The notes: generated from the sequence alone by a model not told the origin. A DNA stretch of 64,000 bases from Blepharisma japonicum (GCA_949751835.1 CATKHK010000054.1:62001-126000); one strand, 5' to 3'. Positions 35,565-46,941 are shown, counted from the stretch's first letter. Program-made: numbers and translations.

Positions 35565-36920
35565 ATGGAAATTAATTTTTTAGCAAAAATGTTTCTACTC
35601 CTTATATTATGCGGCTTAATCACAGGCACTCAAGCCTCACTGGCAAAGCCAGAGCAAATCCATATTTCTTGGACAGAAAATGAGCATGAAATGAAAATCA
35701 CATGATCCATCTTCTTAGAGGCTGAATGTGATTTATGGTATCGCCCAACCCTATGTAGCGATGAAAACACAGATTTAGCGTTTAAGCATGTAAAAAGCCA
35801 TTACACAAAATTTGACGAAGGAACTTGGGTTAACCGTTTTGCTTTTATCCATACAGCAGTCTTAACTAATCTTCAAGATGATTGCTTCTACGAGTATTAT
35901 ATCCAAAATTCTATCTCGACCAGTGATACCTATATCTTCAGTGGAAAAACTCCTGAGTCGTTCGATAATTATAGCAACTCCAATAATCCTGTTAAATTGA
36001 TTATCTTCGGTGACTTAGGGACTGGAGCACATGGAAACTTGACTTACCAGTATTTGCAAGCGGAAGCCATTTCTAGAAATTTTTCAGCTGTTTTTCACAT
36101 GGGAGATATAGCTTATAATTTAGAAAGCAATGACGGAGAAGTAGGTGATAATTTTTTAAATATGATACAAAGCACAGCAGCAATTATCCCATATATGACT
36201 TTACCTGGAAACCATGAAAATGACCAAAATATGCTACATTACCGGATGAGGTTTAATATGCCGAAAAACAGTATTGACCCAGATGGTCTTTTTTATTCCA
36301 TAAATATTGGCCCAGCCCACTTTGTATTTTTAAATACAGAAATTTATTTTAATTATTATTATTACCCTTACGATGATGAAGATCTTCAAAGACTTTGGCT
36401 TATAAATGACTTAACTGATGCAAATGCCCACCGTAATGAAAGACCATGGATAATTGTTATGACTCATCATCCTCTCTATTGCTCATATGATTTCTTTAAA
36501 CATAGCGTAGAGAGAAATATTGTCTGTGGAGCTGACACATGGTTCTTCAGAGATAAATTTGAGGACATTTTTTATGAGCAAGGAGTTGATATGTTTCTTG
36601 CTGGCCATTTACATACTTATGAAAGAATGGGCCCAATATACAAAAATACAACAATTCAAAGCGAACGTGATGATTTGAATTTACATTTAAATCCACAGGC
36701 AACTGTTTATATGATTGATGGAAATGGAGGAAGTGTTATAGGCCACAATGCAGAGCTAAGCAATACCCCTCATTTATGGAACTTATTTAGTTCTAATGAC
36801 TTTGGATATGGAAGGATGACTGTCTTTAATAAGACTCATTTGTATTTTGAGCAATTCAGTGCTGCACAAGAAAGAGTTACTGATACTCTTTGGTTGATAA
36901 AAACCAGAAATAGATTCTAA
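35565..36920 (+). CDS. Purple acid phosphatase, tandem copy 2
   Basis: A 451-aa secreted PAP. One TGA (35703-35705) is read as Trp, where copy 3 has TGG. The signal peptide is MEINFLAKMFLLLILCGLITGTQA. Fn3-like HISWTENEHEMKI is followed by the motifs GDLGTG, GDIAYN, GNHEN, THHPLYCSYD and GHLHTYER; all metal-ligand motifs are intact. It is much closer in sequence to copy 3 than to copy 1, so these two are the younger duplication. A second TGA is not present; all other Trp codons are TGG. It probably works in food vacuoles or is secreted. Confidence 0.94.
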
Positions 36921-37609
36921 TAAGATTAAAATTTAATTTATTATTTGTAATTTTACATTTATTCAATTATTTTTATATTAACTTGATATATTATATATAC
37001 ATGCAATAGATTTAAGAGTTATTTATTATTCGAAAGTCTTGATAATTATCTGACTTGGAGCAAAGTTTTATTTAAGTTAATCTTTCAAAAAAAAAACTTC
37101 AAAATAAAGTTAAATAACTGATTAATATTTTTATTTACATCTAAGCTTAAAACGCTTTGCCGAAATATAATAATTTTGTCCCTTAACTATTTTTATTCCA
37201 TATATCATTATGATTCTTTATTTTTATTATTACTATTCAGCTCCTATTAACTTTCTATATGTCACCGAACAGTAGATAGCTAGTATATTTAAGCTGTATT
37301 AAATTTTTTTTAAAATTCAGATAATAATTTAAAAGTAAATTTAATTTAATTATAAATTTTTGTTCAAACGATCTGTTAGTTCTATCGCTGGTTTTAAAAT
37401 CTAAATTATGCATTTCTAAAATTTATATATTATAGTAGAGCCTTTCATTAATATCTCAATTTTACTTTTTTTGCTTTTTAAATTTTTAAGTCATTAGGAT
37501 TAACTTTAATGTTGTTTACATTAAAATTAATTTAATCAATTCTAAATACTCCGCTACAATTCTTGCCACTTAATTTTTTTAATTTGCTTAGGCAAAATAA
37601 ATATCCATA
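36921..37609. other. Spacer between phosphatase copies 2 and 3
   Basis: About 690 nt, strongly AT-rich. It includes a decayed copy of the 3' end of the neighbouring minus-strand gene (listed separately). Otherwise I see nothing in it but low-complexity A/T runs and the presumed promoter of copy 3. Confidence 0.5.
37011..37101 (-). pseudogene. Relic of the 3' end of the gene at 39063-39557
   Basis: This stretch closely resembles 39055-39150, which holds the C-terminal codons and stop of the downstream minus-strand gene (shared TTTAAG-ATTATTTATTA, CTTGAT, CTGAC, TTTATTTAAGTT-AATCTTTC). It lies after phosphatase copy 2 as the original lies after copy 3. One base is missing and the stop codon is altered, so it cannot encode the same tail. 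The simplest reading is that the duplication producing copies 2 and 3 also carried the end of the neighbour, which then decayed. Confidence 0.6.
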
Positions 37610-38962
37610 ATGTCGGCTGTTACAAATATGTTAAATAAAATGTTTCTCCTGCTTATCTTATTGTGCTTATTCTCAGAAGTCAGAGCATCGTTTGCGAAAC
37701 CAGAACAAATCCATATTTCTTGGACAGAAAATGAGCATGAGATGAAAATCATGTGGTCTATATTCATAGAGGTTGAATGCAAATTATGGTATCGTCCAAC
37801 TCTATGCAGTGACACAAATGCAGATTTAGTATTTAAAAATGTATCAAGCCAACACACAAAATTTAATGAAGGAACTTTGGCGAATCGCTTTGCTTTTATT
37901 CACACGGCAGTCTTAACAAACCTTCGAGAAGATTGCTTTTATGAGTATTACATCCAAAATGATATTTCAACAAGCAGTACCTATATATTCAGTGGAAAAA
38001 CACCTGAATTATCAGGCAATTATAGAAATTCTAATGACACTGTAAAGTTGATTATTTTTGGCGACTTAGGGACTGGCGAATATGGGAATTTGACTTACCA
38101 GCATTTACAAGCCGAAGCCATTTCTAGAAATTTTTCAGCGATTTTTCATATGGGAGATATAGCTTATAATTTAGAAAGTAATGATGGCACTGTAGGTGAT
38201 GACTTTTTAAATATGATTCAAAGCACAGCAGCAATTATCCCATATATGACTCTGCCTGGAAACCATGAAAATGCTCATAATATGTTACACTATCGTACTA
38301 GATTTAACATGCCGAAAAATAATTATGCTCCAGAAGGCCTTTTTTATTCTATAAATATTGGCCCAGCCCACTTTGTTTTTTTAAATACAGAGCTTTATTT
38401 CAGTTATCATCATGATCTTGAAAATTCTCAAAGACTTTGACTTATCAACGACTTAGCAGATGCAAATGCCAATCGTGACGAAAGGCCATGAATAATAGTA
38501 ATGACTCATCATCCTCTATATTGCTCTTATGATTTCTCCAGACATAGTGTAGAAAGAAATATTATTTGTGGAGCTGAAGCAAGGATTTTGAGAGATAAGC
38601 TTGAGGATATTTTTCATGAACAGGGAGTTGATATGTTTCTGGCTGGGCATTTACATACATATGAAAGAATGGGCCCAATATATAAAAACAATACAGTCCA
38701 AAGCGAATTTGATGATGTGAATTTACACCTAAATCCACAGGCAACTGTTTATATTCTTGATGGGAATGGAGGGAGTGTTATAGGGCACAATGCAGATTTG
38801 AGCACAACTCCTCATTTATGACATTTATATGACTCTAATGACTTTGGATATGGAAGAATGACTGTATTCAATAAGACTCATCTGTATTTTGAGCAGTTTA
38901 GTTCTGCACAAGAAAAAACTACAGATAATCTTTGGTTGATAAAGACCAGGAATAGATTTTAA
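37610..38962 (+). CDS. Purple acid phosphatase, tandem copy 3
   Basis: A 450-aa secreted PAP with signal peptide MSAVTNMLNKMFLLLILLCLFSEVRA. Three TGA codons (38438, 38489, 38819) are read as Trp, each where copy 2 has TGG. Motifs are GDLGTG, GDIAYN, GNHEN, THHPLYCSYD and GHLHTYER, all intact. It is nearly co-linear with copy 2. Under the standard code it would look like a broken gene; reading TGA as Trp makes it complete to TAA at 38960-38962. Which copy is expressed when cannot be judged from sequence. Confidence 0.94.
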
Positions 38963-39062
38963 TAAGCACATAATTATATTCATTTTATTTTTTAAGTTTT
39001 CATATTTTATTTTTAATTTTTTTTTATATATGTCTTTTTAGAGATACAAAAAGGTTTAAGAA

Positions 39063-39557
39063 TTATTTATTAGTCAAAAGCCTTGATGTGTTTCTGACCT
39101 GAAACAAGGCTTTATTTAAGTTTAATCTTTCTTTTGAGAGAAAACTTCGATCATAAATAGATTTAAGAGGCTTATCAATATTAGTTTTTTCTTCTAAAAC
39201 AGTCGATATTGATTGATTTTTCCATGAAATTGAGCTAGGTGGGGGAATCATTACGAGTCTTTTAGAAATTAAGCTGCTTCCAGATCGCACAACTTTCTGC
39301 TTTGTATTAGCATTTAAATTAACATGTGTATGTGGAAGCATCCCAGGAGCATAAATAATCGGGGTTTGTATTATGCTACTTAATGAATGAGATTTATGAT
39401 GAATATTTGTTTCACTGGATAGGTTGATTGATACTGACTTTTTACTCCGACTATGAGATGAAGAAGGCTGATTTTCTTTATCGTTATTATATGTTGGCCT
39501 AATAGCAGATTTTAACGCCTTTGAATTATTCCCAGGAATAGGTTTGCCTAATTCCAT
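39063..39557 (-). CDS. Small basic, Ser/Asn-rich protein, unrecognised
   Basis: A 164-aa protein, rich in Ser, Lys, Asn and Pro, mostly disordered by composition. Conserved-looking words are PGNNSKALKSAIRPTY, PIIYAPGMLPHTHVNL and SIYDRSFLSKERLNL. No transmembrane segment, signal peptide or known domain. It ends TAA and lies about 100 nt from the convergent end of phosphatase copy 3. A decayed copy of its last codons sits at about 37011-37101, which supports that this is an old locus. The codon use is like its neighbours'. No function is proposed. Confidence 0.65.
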   Translation of the reverse strand: MELGKPIPGNNSKALKSAIRPTYNNDKENQPSSSHSRSKKSVSINLSSETNIHHKSHSLSSIIQTPIIYAPGMLPHTHVNLNANTKQKVVRSGSSLISKRLVMIPPPSSISWKNQSISTVLEEKTNIDKPLKSIYDRSFLSKERLNLNKALFQVRNTSRLLTNK

Positions 39558-39648
39558 ATTTTCAAATTCTTTAAGAATTGCAAAGATGACATTTTTTGAA
39601 TAATTTTGAAATGCCCAATTAAAATAATTTTGTAATTAATTAAGAAAT

Positions 39649-40227
39649 CTATATATCTATGATTTTACTTTCATCTTCAGCTGACTCTATAATGATTCTT
39701 TCTCCAGTTATAACTTTCTGTAGTATCTCTTTATTAAAAATTGTTCCTTTTGGAGGTATCAAAAAGTTATCCTTTTGTTTTGTTAGCAATATTCAAGCCC
39801 TAAAAAAATTAATCAGGTCTTTATTCATGGGATCTAATTCAGGATTAATAATATCCTCAATATTTATAAGCAGCTTTTTTTTAAAGAAAAGATTCCCTAC
39901 TGTTGAGACTTCAATCTGATTTCCATTATCGAGAAGACTTATTTCTTTGATTGTATAGTGATTAAGTAAACATCTTTTACCAATTTGATACAAGCATGCA
40001 GAAAAAGCTACCCAATCAAATAATCAGTGAAATCAGCCCATACTTGAACGGTAAAAATAAAGACTTCTTCCAAGATATGCTCCAAAAGCTCCAAAGCCAA
40101 CGATTTTTAAATATCTTTTCTTGATGTCTTCAGTGCTGCTATAAAGCATCATCCTGCCGTTTTTAAAAATTAATCTGCTGGTTGGCTTGTAAGCAAATCC
40201 TCTGGCTGTGAACCTTATAAGAAGCAT
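39649..40227 (-). CDS. Probable mitochondrial two-TM protein (TMEM186/TMEM223-like)
   Basis: A 192-aa protein that becomes continuous only when three TGA codons are read as Trp (two in GWFHWLFDW, one in FFRAWILL). The N-terminus MLLIRFTARGFAYKPTSRLI fits a mitochondrial presequence. Two hydrophobic segments follow: IVGFGAFGAYLG and WLFDWVAFSACLY. A C-terminal matrix-type domain comes after (TIKEISLLDNGNQIEVSTVG, then IPPKGTIFNKEIL). This layout recalls TMEM186, TMEM223 or TMEM70 assembly factors of respiratory complexes. I cannot tell which, and similarity is weak. The start codon is 14 bp from that of the divergent IQ protein. Confidence 0.75.
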
Positions 40228-40241
40228 CAAATACCAAAATT
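40228..40241. promoter_or_regulatory. 14-bp divergent start-to-start spacer
   Basis: Only 14 bp of AT-rich sequence separates the ATG of the mitochondrial membrane protein (minus) from the ATG of the IQ-motif protein (plus). Promoters must lie within the opposing coding regions, or the 5' UTRs are nearly absent. No motif is visible. Confidence 0.45.
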
Positions 40242-41711
40242 ATGAATTTATGGAATTTTAGTATTGAGAAAATGAATAAATTGCTCAAGAAGAGACTCCC
40301 TGAGAATTACGGTAAAAACTCATCATTTAGTGAGTGAGTAGGCCTGGCGACTCAAAATATATCGTTTCATAAAGATAAATACACAGAAAGAAATTTAGAC
40401 GAAAAGAGGAAATCTCTGGAGACAATTAAAGTAAAAGTGAAGAATTGTAAAACACAGATAAAGAAACATTTAAAGCTGCAGAAACTTTTTTATAAGGTCG
40501 AAAAAGCAGAAACTATGCAAGTCTTTAAAGAAAGCGCAGCAGCTATTCGAATCCAAGCTGTATTTAGAGGATTTTCAGTTAGAAAATGGATTTCTAAGGT
40601 AGCATTTATTCAGATTGCTGATGAAAAAATTGAAAATAATTTGAAGAAGACTTTAAATGATTTAACAAACTTCACTGAGGACTGTTTTTTGCACCTAGGA
40701 AACAGGGCAGAAGAAGTATCGTTTAGTTAGGCCGCAATAACGATCCAAAAATTCACAAGAGGACTGCATGAGAGAAATAAATGAAGAAAAATTATATCAG
40801 AGTACAGAAAATCTAAAGAAGCATTTATATCATCTGTAATCAAGTTTCAAGCCTTAATTCGTAGATCCAGAGCTAAAGAAATTATCCAAAATTTAAAAGA
40901 AGAAAAAATAATTGAAGAAAAATTACATGAAATAAAAATAAAAATTGCGGCAAGAAGAATTGCGAAATTCTGGAAAACGCTGAAATCAAAGAAAAAGAAG
41001 AAAGAAATGATAATTAAAGGAATGAAAAAAGGGAGCATCCTTATGAATATTTTAAAGCCTGGACAAGAGTTTTCCTGCATGGGGAAAAGCCATAAACTTA
41101 AAGACACTCAAGAAAGCTTAAAAAGAAGGGGGAGTCTTATGACTGATGCTTCTGAGAGCCAATATGCTAATAATTTTGGTTTTCCAAATCCGATTTTGGT
41201 GAAAAGCCTTATATGGAAATACAAAAATGATGGAATTTCTAGACCTACAGCTTCTTCAATAGAAAGAGAGAGAAGCATTAATATTAGACGCCACATTCCT
41301 CAGCTATCAAATTCTGCAAATTTAAATGCATCTCGTAGAAAGTCTGTTGAAAGAACAAGAGAAACTCCTCAATTAGAGCGCTCAGGTACTTATATGTGCC
41401 AAACTGAGTCTTCTTATAACAGATGCAATTCGAATGGGACACCTCCGATACCGTTATTTTTTAAATTTAAAACTCAAAAATCGATAAGGCTTTCTTGGAA
41501 TTTTACGAAAAGAACGGTCTCTTCTCAGCAGCATTCTTTAAAAAGAACTAAATGTAAGGAACTATGCAATGAAACTGTAGATTATAGCTTATGCAATCGT
41601 CGGCACAAGTGCTCATCTATATTGCAGAGACCAAGAACGGCTTCTCCAAATTTATCAATGAACACAACAATTTATATTAGTTATCCTTCAACACCGTCTC
41701 CACTATCTTAA
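40242..41711 (+). CDS. IQ-motif (calmodulin-binding) protein
   Basis: A 484-aa protein in two exons. The intron is 40716-40730 (GTATCGTTTAGTTAG, phase 0). Two TGA codons are Trp (SEWVGL, RNKWRKII). Several IQ-like motifs are seen: AAIRIQAVFRGFSVRKW (about 105), AAITIQKFTRGLHERNKW (about 165), IKFQALIRRSRAKEI (about 195) and a weaker AARRIAKFWKTLKSK. These bind calmodulin or related EF-hand proteins. The C-terminal 200 residues are basic and Ser/Arg-rich, probably disordered. It may tether calmodulin-like proteins to the cortex or cilium. The intron lies between the first two IQ motifs. Confidence 0.85.
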
Positions 41712-42042
41712 TTTTTGTAATTTAATTTATCTCCGTAAAAAGTAAAATTGTTGCTATGAAAAACAATTTAAATTATTTTAAATTATTATAAAAGGATAGA
41801 AATTATAATTATTTAGAATAAATATAAGGATTATTAATGGTTATTCGCTATTATATATTTAATAAAATCAAAAATAGCTACCATTATGCTTGCTCCTAAA
41901 AAGATATGACTTTTTTTAATGAATTATAAAAGAAGTGAATCATTTTATGATGAAGATATTAGCAATACTAATCAGCCTAGAGCTGAGATTAAAAATACTT
42001 AATATTTACCAAATGAAACCATTCTTAAAGGAAAGTCATTAT
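41712..42042. other. Convergent spacer, no gene
   Basis: AT-rich 331 nt between convergent 3' ends. I see nothing in it besides presumed 3' UTR sequence. No hairpin like the one after the SelW gene was found. Confidence 0.45.
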
Positions 42043-43104
42043 TTAGAACGATGGTGAAGGATACCAATAATCAGAGTTATAAATGTTCTTGATGCACTGA
42101 TCGTTTCCAAGTGACCTTGTGAAGAACTCAACTTGTCTTGCAGAGTTTATAACATTGTTCAATATTGCTCCTTGCATATATGGGCAGCTTGCTTGTCCAA
42201 CATCTAAATAGTGGCATTTAGTGATATTAGGGGTCAAAGTGTATGCAACGACTGCTTTGAAATACTGCTGATAAAGATCATCACCTGGGAATAGAGGACA
42301 GTAAGCACTTCCATTGCTGTTGAACCCACACTCACATGCAACTGCATACTGGCCATCAGCAGAAATGCAGTAAGAGCCTGGAGTACATTTAGCTGGCTGA
42401 GGAAGGTTAGGACTCTTAGGTGCCTTTGCACAAATTGCCTTGTTTAGGTTGTTTTTGACATAGGTATAAAAGCCAGTTGAGCATAAGGATGCAGCTGATG
42501 TGGCATCTACAATGGCTCCAACACCCATTGAAAAAGCTTTTTGGCAAGTGCCGAAATTGCAAGCCAAGTTATTTTGGCAGTTGTTCATTGTCAAATAGCT
42601 ACCACATTGCTGTCCAATGGATTTCTGAGGCTGACATGTAGAATTTGATGGGATATTGTAGCAACTAAGGCCAACGTTACAATCTGGCTGATCATCACAC
42701 TTAGCACCTATATCACCAGCCATGCAAATCCCATTTACACATTTAGGCCAGTGGCCACCACAATCACTTGGAACATTGCAGGAATCGCCTGGATTTCCTC
42801 CTGGAAGATTAGGGACAAATGGCAAGCAATAAGAACTTGATTTTGAATATAAGGCCCAAGGACAATACTGGCCAGATGGGCATACTTGGAGATTGTAGGT
42901 GTTGGAAACTGAGTTATATGAAATGCACTGATTCGCTTGCAAAGGAGTTGAGGAGCATTGGTAATTTGCACAAGAATAAGTGGTAGCGTCTAGATTATCA
43001 ATATCTTCAGTTGGGATAAAACGCGAAATATATTGGTTGTGATGATCTATCAGCGGGTTTGCGAATATTAGGGGAAGAACAGCTAAAGTAATCAGGACTT
43101 TCAT
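42043..43104 (-). CDS. Secreted cysteine-rich protein
   Basis: A 353-aa protein with a clear signal peptide (MKVLITLAVLPLIFA). More than 25 cysteines occur in EGF/Dickkopf-like spacing, for example CNVPSDCGGHWPKCVNGICM, CDDQPDCNVGLSC and CTPGSYCISADGQYAVACECG. Three Trp codons are all TGG. Long Cys-rich secreted or surface proteins of this kind are frequent in ciliates. There is no GPI tail or transmembrane helix at the C-terminus, so it is probably soluble in the secretory pathway. The function is not identifiable. No intron or TGA. Confidence 0.82.
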   Translation of the reverse strand: MKVLITLAVLPLIFANPLIDHHNQYISRFIPTEDIDNLDATTYSCANYQCSSTPLQANQCISYNSVSNTYNLQVCPSGQYCPWALYSKSSSYCLPFVPNLPGGNPGDSCNVPSDCGGHWPKCVNGICMAGDIGAKCDDQPDCNVGLSCYNIPSNSTCQPQKSIGQQCGSYLTMNNCQNNLACNFGTCQKAFSMGVGAIVDATSAASLCSTGFYTYVKNNLNKAICAKAPKSPNLPQPAKCTPGSYCISADGQYAVACECGFNSNGSAYCPLFPGDDLYQQYFKAVVAYTLTPNITKCHYLDVGQASCPYMQGAILNNVINSARQVEFFTRSLGNDQCIKNIYNSDYWYPSPSF

Positions 43105-43358
43105 TTTTTCACCGATTAGAAAATGGCTGAGTAGAATTTATGTGAATTTAATTTTTAAACTTGAAGACTTTTTAAAGAGCTTAATTGATCAATATTTATA
43201 ATTCTCTTAGAATTTATCTAACAATTCAAATTAATAATTAGTTATATAGGTGTGCTTACAAAATTTTTTATTATTTAAGTGGCTAATTATCAGATTCTTT
43301 TCACAAGGAATTATTGTAGCTGGAAACACTTAATTTACAAAAAAATAATTATATTGAA

Positions 43359-44975
43359 ATGAACAATGAAAGACACATTAGAGCAATTTCATGGCAATCT
43401 AATGAAAATGATTTCACCATGGGCTTGATTAAAAAAACAACTCCAGCCCCAAAATGAGGCCAAGTGCTTATAAAGGTCGAAATTGCTCCAATTCATCATA
43501 TGGATTTTGAAGTCATAAAATACTGTGCTAATAAATCTGTTATCCCAGGCTGTGAAGGGGCGGGAAGAGTAATAAGTACCGGCAGCGGCATAAATTGAAC
43601 CAGCATGCAAAATAAAAGGGTCAGCTTTATTCAATTTGACAGCACCTTATCAGGATCATGGGCTGATTACATTCTGTGCAGTTCTAAAAGCTGCGCTATT
43701 CTAAACGAAGACATTGACTATATAAAAGGAAGTGTTCTTATGAGAAACCCTCTAACTGTTTTGATGATAAATGAGCACATAAATAACCAAAAATTAAAAG
43801 CAATCATTCATATAGTCGATTCTTCAAATTTAGGAAAAATGATTGTGAGATGATGCAATTTTTCTGGTATAGACTGTATTAATATAGTAAAAAAGAAAAA
43901 TGATGAAAATTTACTTGTTGATATAGGACAAACTAATAATTTGTGCTTTGAAGATCTTGATTTTAACACAAAACTGCAAGAAATGGTTGAAAAAATCCAC
44001 CCTATTTGCATAATTGACAGATTTGGAGAAAATGACGCTTTAAAAGTACTAGAAAATATTGAGCACAAATGTGAGCTGATAGTTTATGAAGGAAATACCT
44101 CGAATTATCATTGTACGGCAATTCCAAATTCTCATTCTCAAATCACTTATTTGAACCTCAAACAATGATTTCAAAAATTATCATCATATAAAAGACGCAA
44201 ATATTTCCAACAAATCCAAAAGCTAAGCTTCGTTTTTTCGACTGACATTTCAGGGATTTTCCCAGCTCATCTATATAAAGACGCTTTTTCTGTCGCCAAA
44301 GAGCCTGAAAATGATGGCAGAGTTCTTTTGCATATTGGAGAAGATATGAAAGAAGACATAATTGAGACATTTGAAGCTCCAGAAGAAAACTCATCATTTA
44401 TAAGTGAAGAAGACTTTGCATACACAGAATCAGACGAAGTAGAAAGAATTATAGAACAATTTGAAAAAAGCAAAGGGTATTTAATTGAAAAAAGTTTGCC
44501 AAAATTCGAATGAGGAGAATGAACAACCACTGAAAGTGACACGACTGAAGTTAACTTAAAATTTATGCCAGATAATTCAGTTTATAGTGGGGAATGGTCC
44601 AGAAATCATTGCCATGGAAAAGGAGAAAGGTTTTATCATGATGGGTCTTATTATCAGGGATATTGAAATAATGGCAACACACATGGAATGGGGAGACTTA
44701 TAAGACCTGATGGAGAATACTATGAAGGGCAGTGAAAAGACTCAATGAGGCATGGGGAAGGAAAATTGTGTACGATGGATAATATCATATTTCAAGGAGA
44801 ATTTATTGAAAATAATATAACTAGAGGAAAAGAAATAAGAAGCGACGGAAAATGCTATGAAGGATATTTTGACAATTGAAAATGGCATGGGCACGGGAGA
44901 TTGATAATGCCAAATGGTGAAACTTTTGAAGGTATATTTGAAAAAGGCGTATACATGGATTTCAAAACAGTATAA
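43359..44975 (+). CDS. Zinc-less MDR oxidoreductase-like domain fused to MORN repeats
   Basis: A 538-aa protein, continuous only with multiple TGA codons read as Trp. Residues 1-120 look like the GroES-like half of a quinone-oxidoreductase/MDR enzyme: GQVLIKVEIAPIHHMDFEV, IPGCEGAGRVISTGSG, SGSWADYIL and MRNPLTVLMI. The following 150 residues occupy the place of the Rossmann half but are divergent; I do not see a clear GxGxxG. An acidic linker (ETFEAPEENSSF) precedes five MORN repeats, such as YSGEWSRNHCHGKGERFYHD, YYEGQWKDSMRHGEGKL and YEGYFDNWKWHGHGRLIM. MORN repeats bind membranes or partners. The fusion suggests a membrane- or cytoskeleton-tethered, perhaps inactive, MDR domain. Confidence 0.8.
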
Positions 44976-45035
44976 TGCAGGCGAAATTTCAATAATCAAG
45001 TATTTTAATTCATATAACCGTAAATGATTTTTATT

Positions 45036-46025
45036 TTATAAAATAAAATATGTTTGCTCAAATGGATAATGTGTGTAATACAAATCATAACTCCTAGCTG
45101 AATTTTTTATAAATTCAAAATCATTATCAAATTTATTTGAATTCTTTTTAGCTTCAGAAGCAAAAATCCTTACAAAATAATGCCCTAATTGGATTGCTCT
45201 GATATCATGATTGATTTCATGGAAATAATACTCACTATTTATTGTTTACTATGGTGGTTTTTCAGGATGCACCATCAAGGCATAGAATGGGTAATTTCTA
45301 CCTTCAGCAATCGCGATATTAATTTTTCCAGCTCTATCCTTTGATATTGCTAGAGGGTCAAAAAAGTCTTGAAGTTTGGTGTTATTTAAATATTTTTGAT
45401 AACTCACACCAAATGCATGATTTTCAAACGCAATAGGCTCATAACTCAAATCATAAAGCAAAGCTGGGTTAGCACCTCAAAGTAGCCTTGAATTTGGTGC
45501 TTTCTCAGTAAAATACATAATAGAGCGATACATTTCAGAGTCAAATCTCTCCAAAACGTTTTCTCCTGCAGCCGCTACAAACATAGCTTCAAATCCTAAA
45601 CAAGTCCCAAAAACTGGGTAATAAATTCCTTTGTCATTTAATTCTATCGCTTTATTGACAACATATAAAGCTTTATTCGCGTATTCAGTGAATTGATATT
45701 TTCCTTTTTTACGCTTCACAAGATTAGCCCTCCCTCCAAGCAGCATAATAGCTATATAGTAAATACCATTCACCCTACTCATAAGATAGTCAATTTCTTC
45801 ATAAGGAATATCATATTTAATGACTATAGTTCTGAATCCGCCTGATTCTAGATGCTTCACATATGATGCTGCAATATAAGATGTGTAGTTTTTAGTTGTA
45901 TTATACCCAAAATCATCCCATTCCATAGTAAAAATTCCAACTAGAGGGAAATCACTCTCCAAAGCTGATACCTGTATTAATACCATCAACTTCAAAAGCA
46001 GAGGTAAAAATAAAAGTCTCCACAT
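45036..46025 (-). CDS. GGH: Gamma-glutamyl hydrolase
   Basis: A 324-aa protein (human 318) in two exons. The intron is 45235-45249 (GTAAACAATAAATAG, phase 2). One TGA is Trp (RLLWGANP). The signal peptide is about 1-22 (LLFLPLLLKLMVLIQVSA). The class-I glutamine amidotransferase-like fold has VFGTCLGFEAM with the nucleophile Cys and ALMVHPEKPPYE with the catalytic His. The exon 2 part FVRIFASEAKKNSNKF matches the family end. It is a lysosomal or secreted peptidase that trims folate and antifolate polyglutamates. Only 60 nt separate its end from that of the convergent MORN gene. Confidence 0.95.
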
Positions 46026-46113
46026 ATGCTTTTAAATATGAAAGTAAATTGAAAAATAAAATCATATCTTTTTAAGAAATAATTGCTTATTATCATCAGT
46101 GAATTTCTTAATA

Positions 46114-46881
46114 ATGTCTATCATATCCAAAACCTATCGTTTAGTCCTTGTCCGACATGGAGAATCAGTATGGAACCTTGAAAATCGATTCACAGGCTGG
46201 ACTGATGTGCCTCTTACCCCAAAAGGAGTAGAAGAAGCTAAGCAAGGTGGGAAAATTTTAAAAGAAAACAGCTTTAAATTTGATCTTGTCCACACTTCTC
46301 TATTAAAGCGAGCAATCCAAACTATGAACTTTATTTTGAATGAAATAGACCAAGAGTATATCCCAATTAATAAAACCTGGAGACTAAATGAAAGACATTA
46401 TGGAGGACTTCAAGGATTAAATAAAGCAGAAACAGCAGCGAAGCATGGTGAAGAAAAAGTCTTGATTTGGAGACGCTCATATGATATCCCGCCTCCAGAA
46501 CTCCAAATAGATGATGAAAGATTCCCTGGAAATGATCCCAGGTATGCATTTCTCCCAAAAGATGTTTTACCAAAGACTGAATCGCTTAAAGAGTGCATTG
46601 CAAGAGTGCTTCCTTATTGGTATGATCATATTGGGCCTGATATTATTAATGATAAGCAAGTGCTTGTAGTAGCTCATGGAAATTCTTTGAGAAGCTTAGT
46701 GAAGCACCTTGACCAGATTAGTGATACTGAAATAGTAAAACTGAATATTCCAACAGGCGTCCCGCTTGTGTATGAGCTGAATGAGAACTTGAAGCCAAAG
46801 AGACATTATTATCTTGCAGATGAAAATGAGCTGAAGAAAAAAATTGAAGCAGTAAGCAACCAAGGGAAAAAAGCTAAATAA
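46114..46881 (+). CDS. PGAM: 2,3-bisphosphoglycerate-dependent phosphoglycerate mutase
   Basis: A 255-aa glycolytic enzyme. [16 protein letters not shown] carries the phospho-accepting His; [25 protein letters not shown] and [16 protein letters not shown] carry the second His and family motifs. The length matches the dPGM family (about 250 aa). It interconverts 3- and 2-phosphoglycerate in the cytosol. All five Trp are TGG and no intron is present, as in other likely highly expressed genes here. The ATG at 46114 is preferred over the GTG five codons upstream. The divergent gamma-glutamyl hydrolase starts 88 bp away. Confidence 0.97.
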   Translation: MSIISKTYRLVLVRHGESVWNLENRFTGWTDVPLTPKGVEEAKQGGKILKENSFKFDLVHTSLLKRAIQTMNFILNEIDQEYIPINKTWRLNERHYGGLQGLNKAETAAKHGEEKVLIWRRSYDIPPPELQIDDERFPGNDPRYAFLPKDVLPKTESLKECIARVLPYWYDHIGPDIINDKQVLVVAHGNSLRSLVKHLDQISDTEIVKLNIPTGVPLVYELNENLKPKRHYYLADENELKKKIEAVSNQGKKAK

Positions 46882-46941
46882 ATAAATTATTTAAAGGTTA
46901 ATTATATGTGTGTATTGCATGCGATATATAACAGTTTAGGA

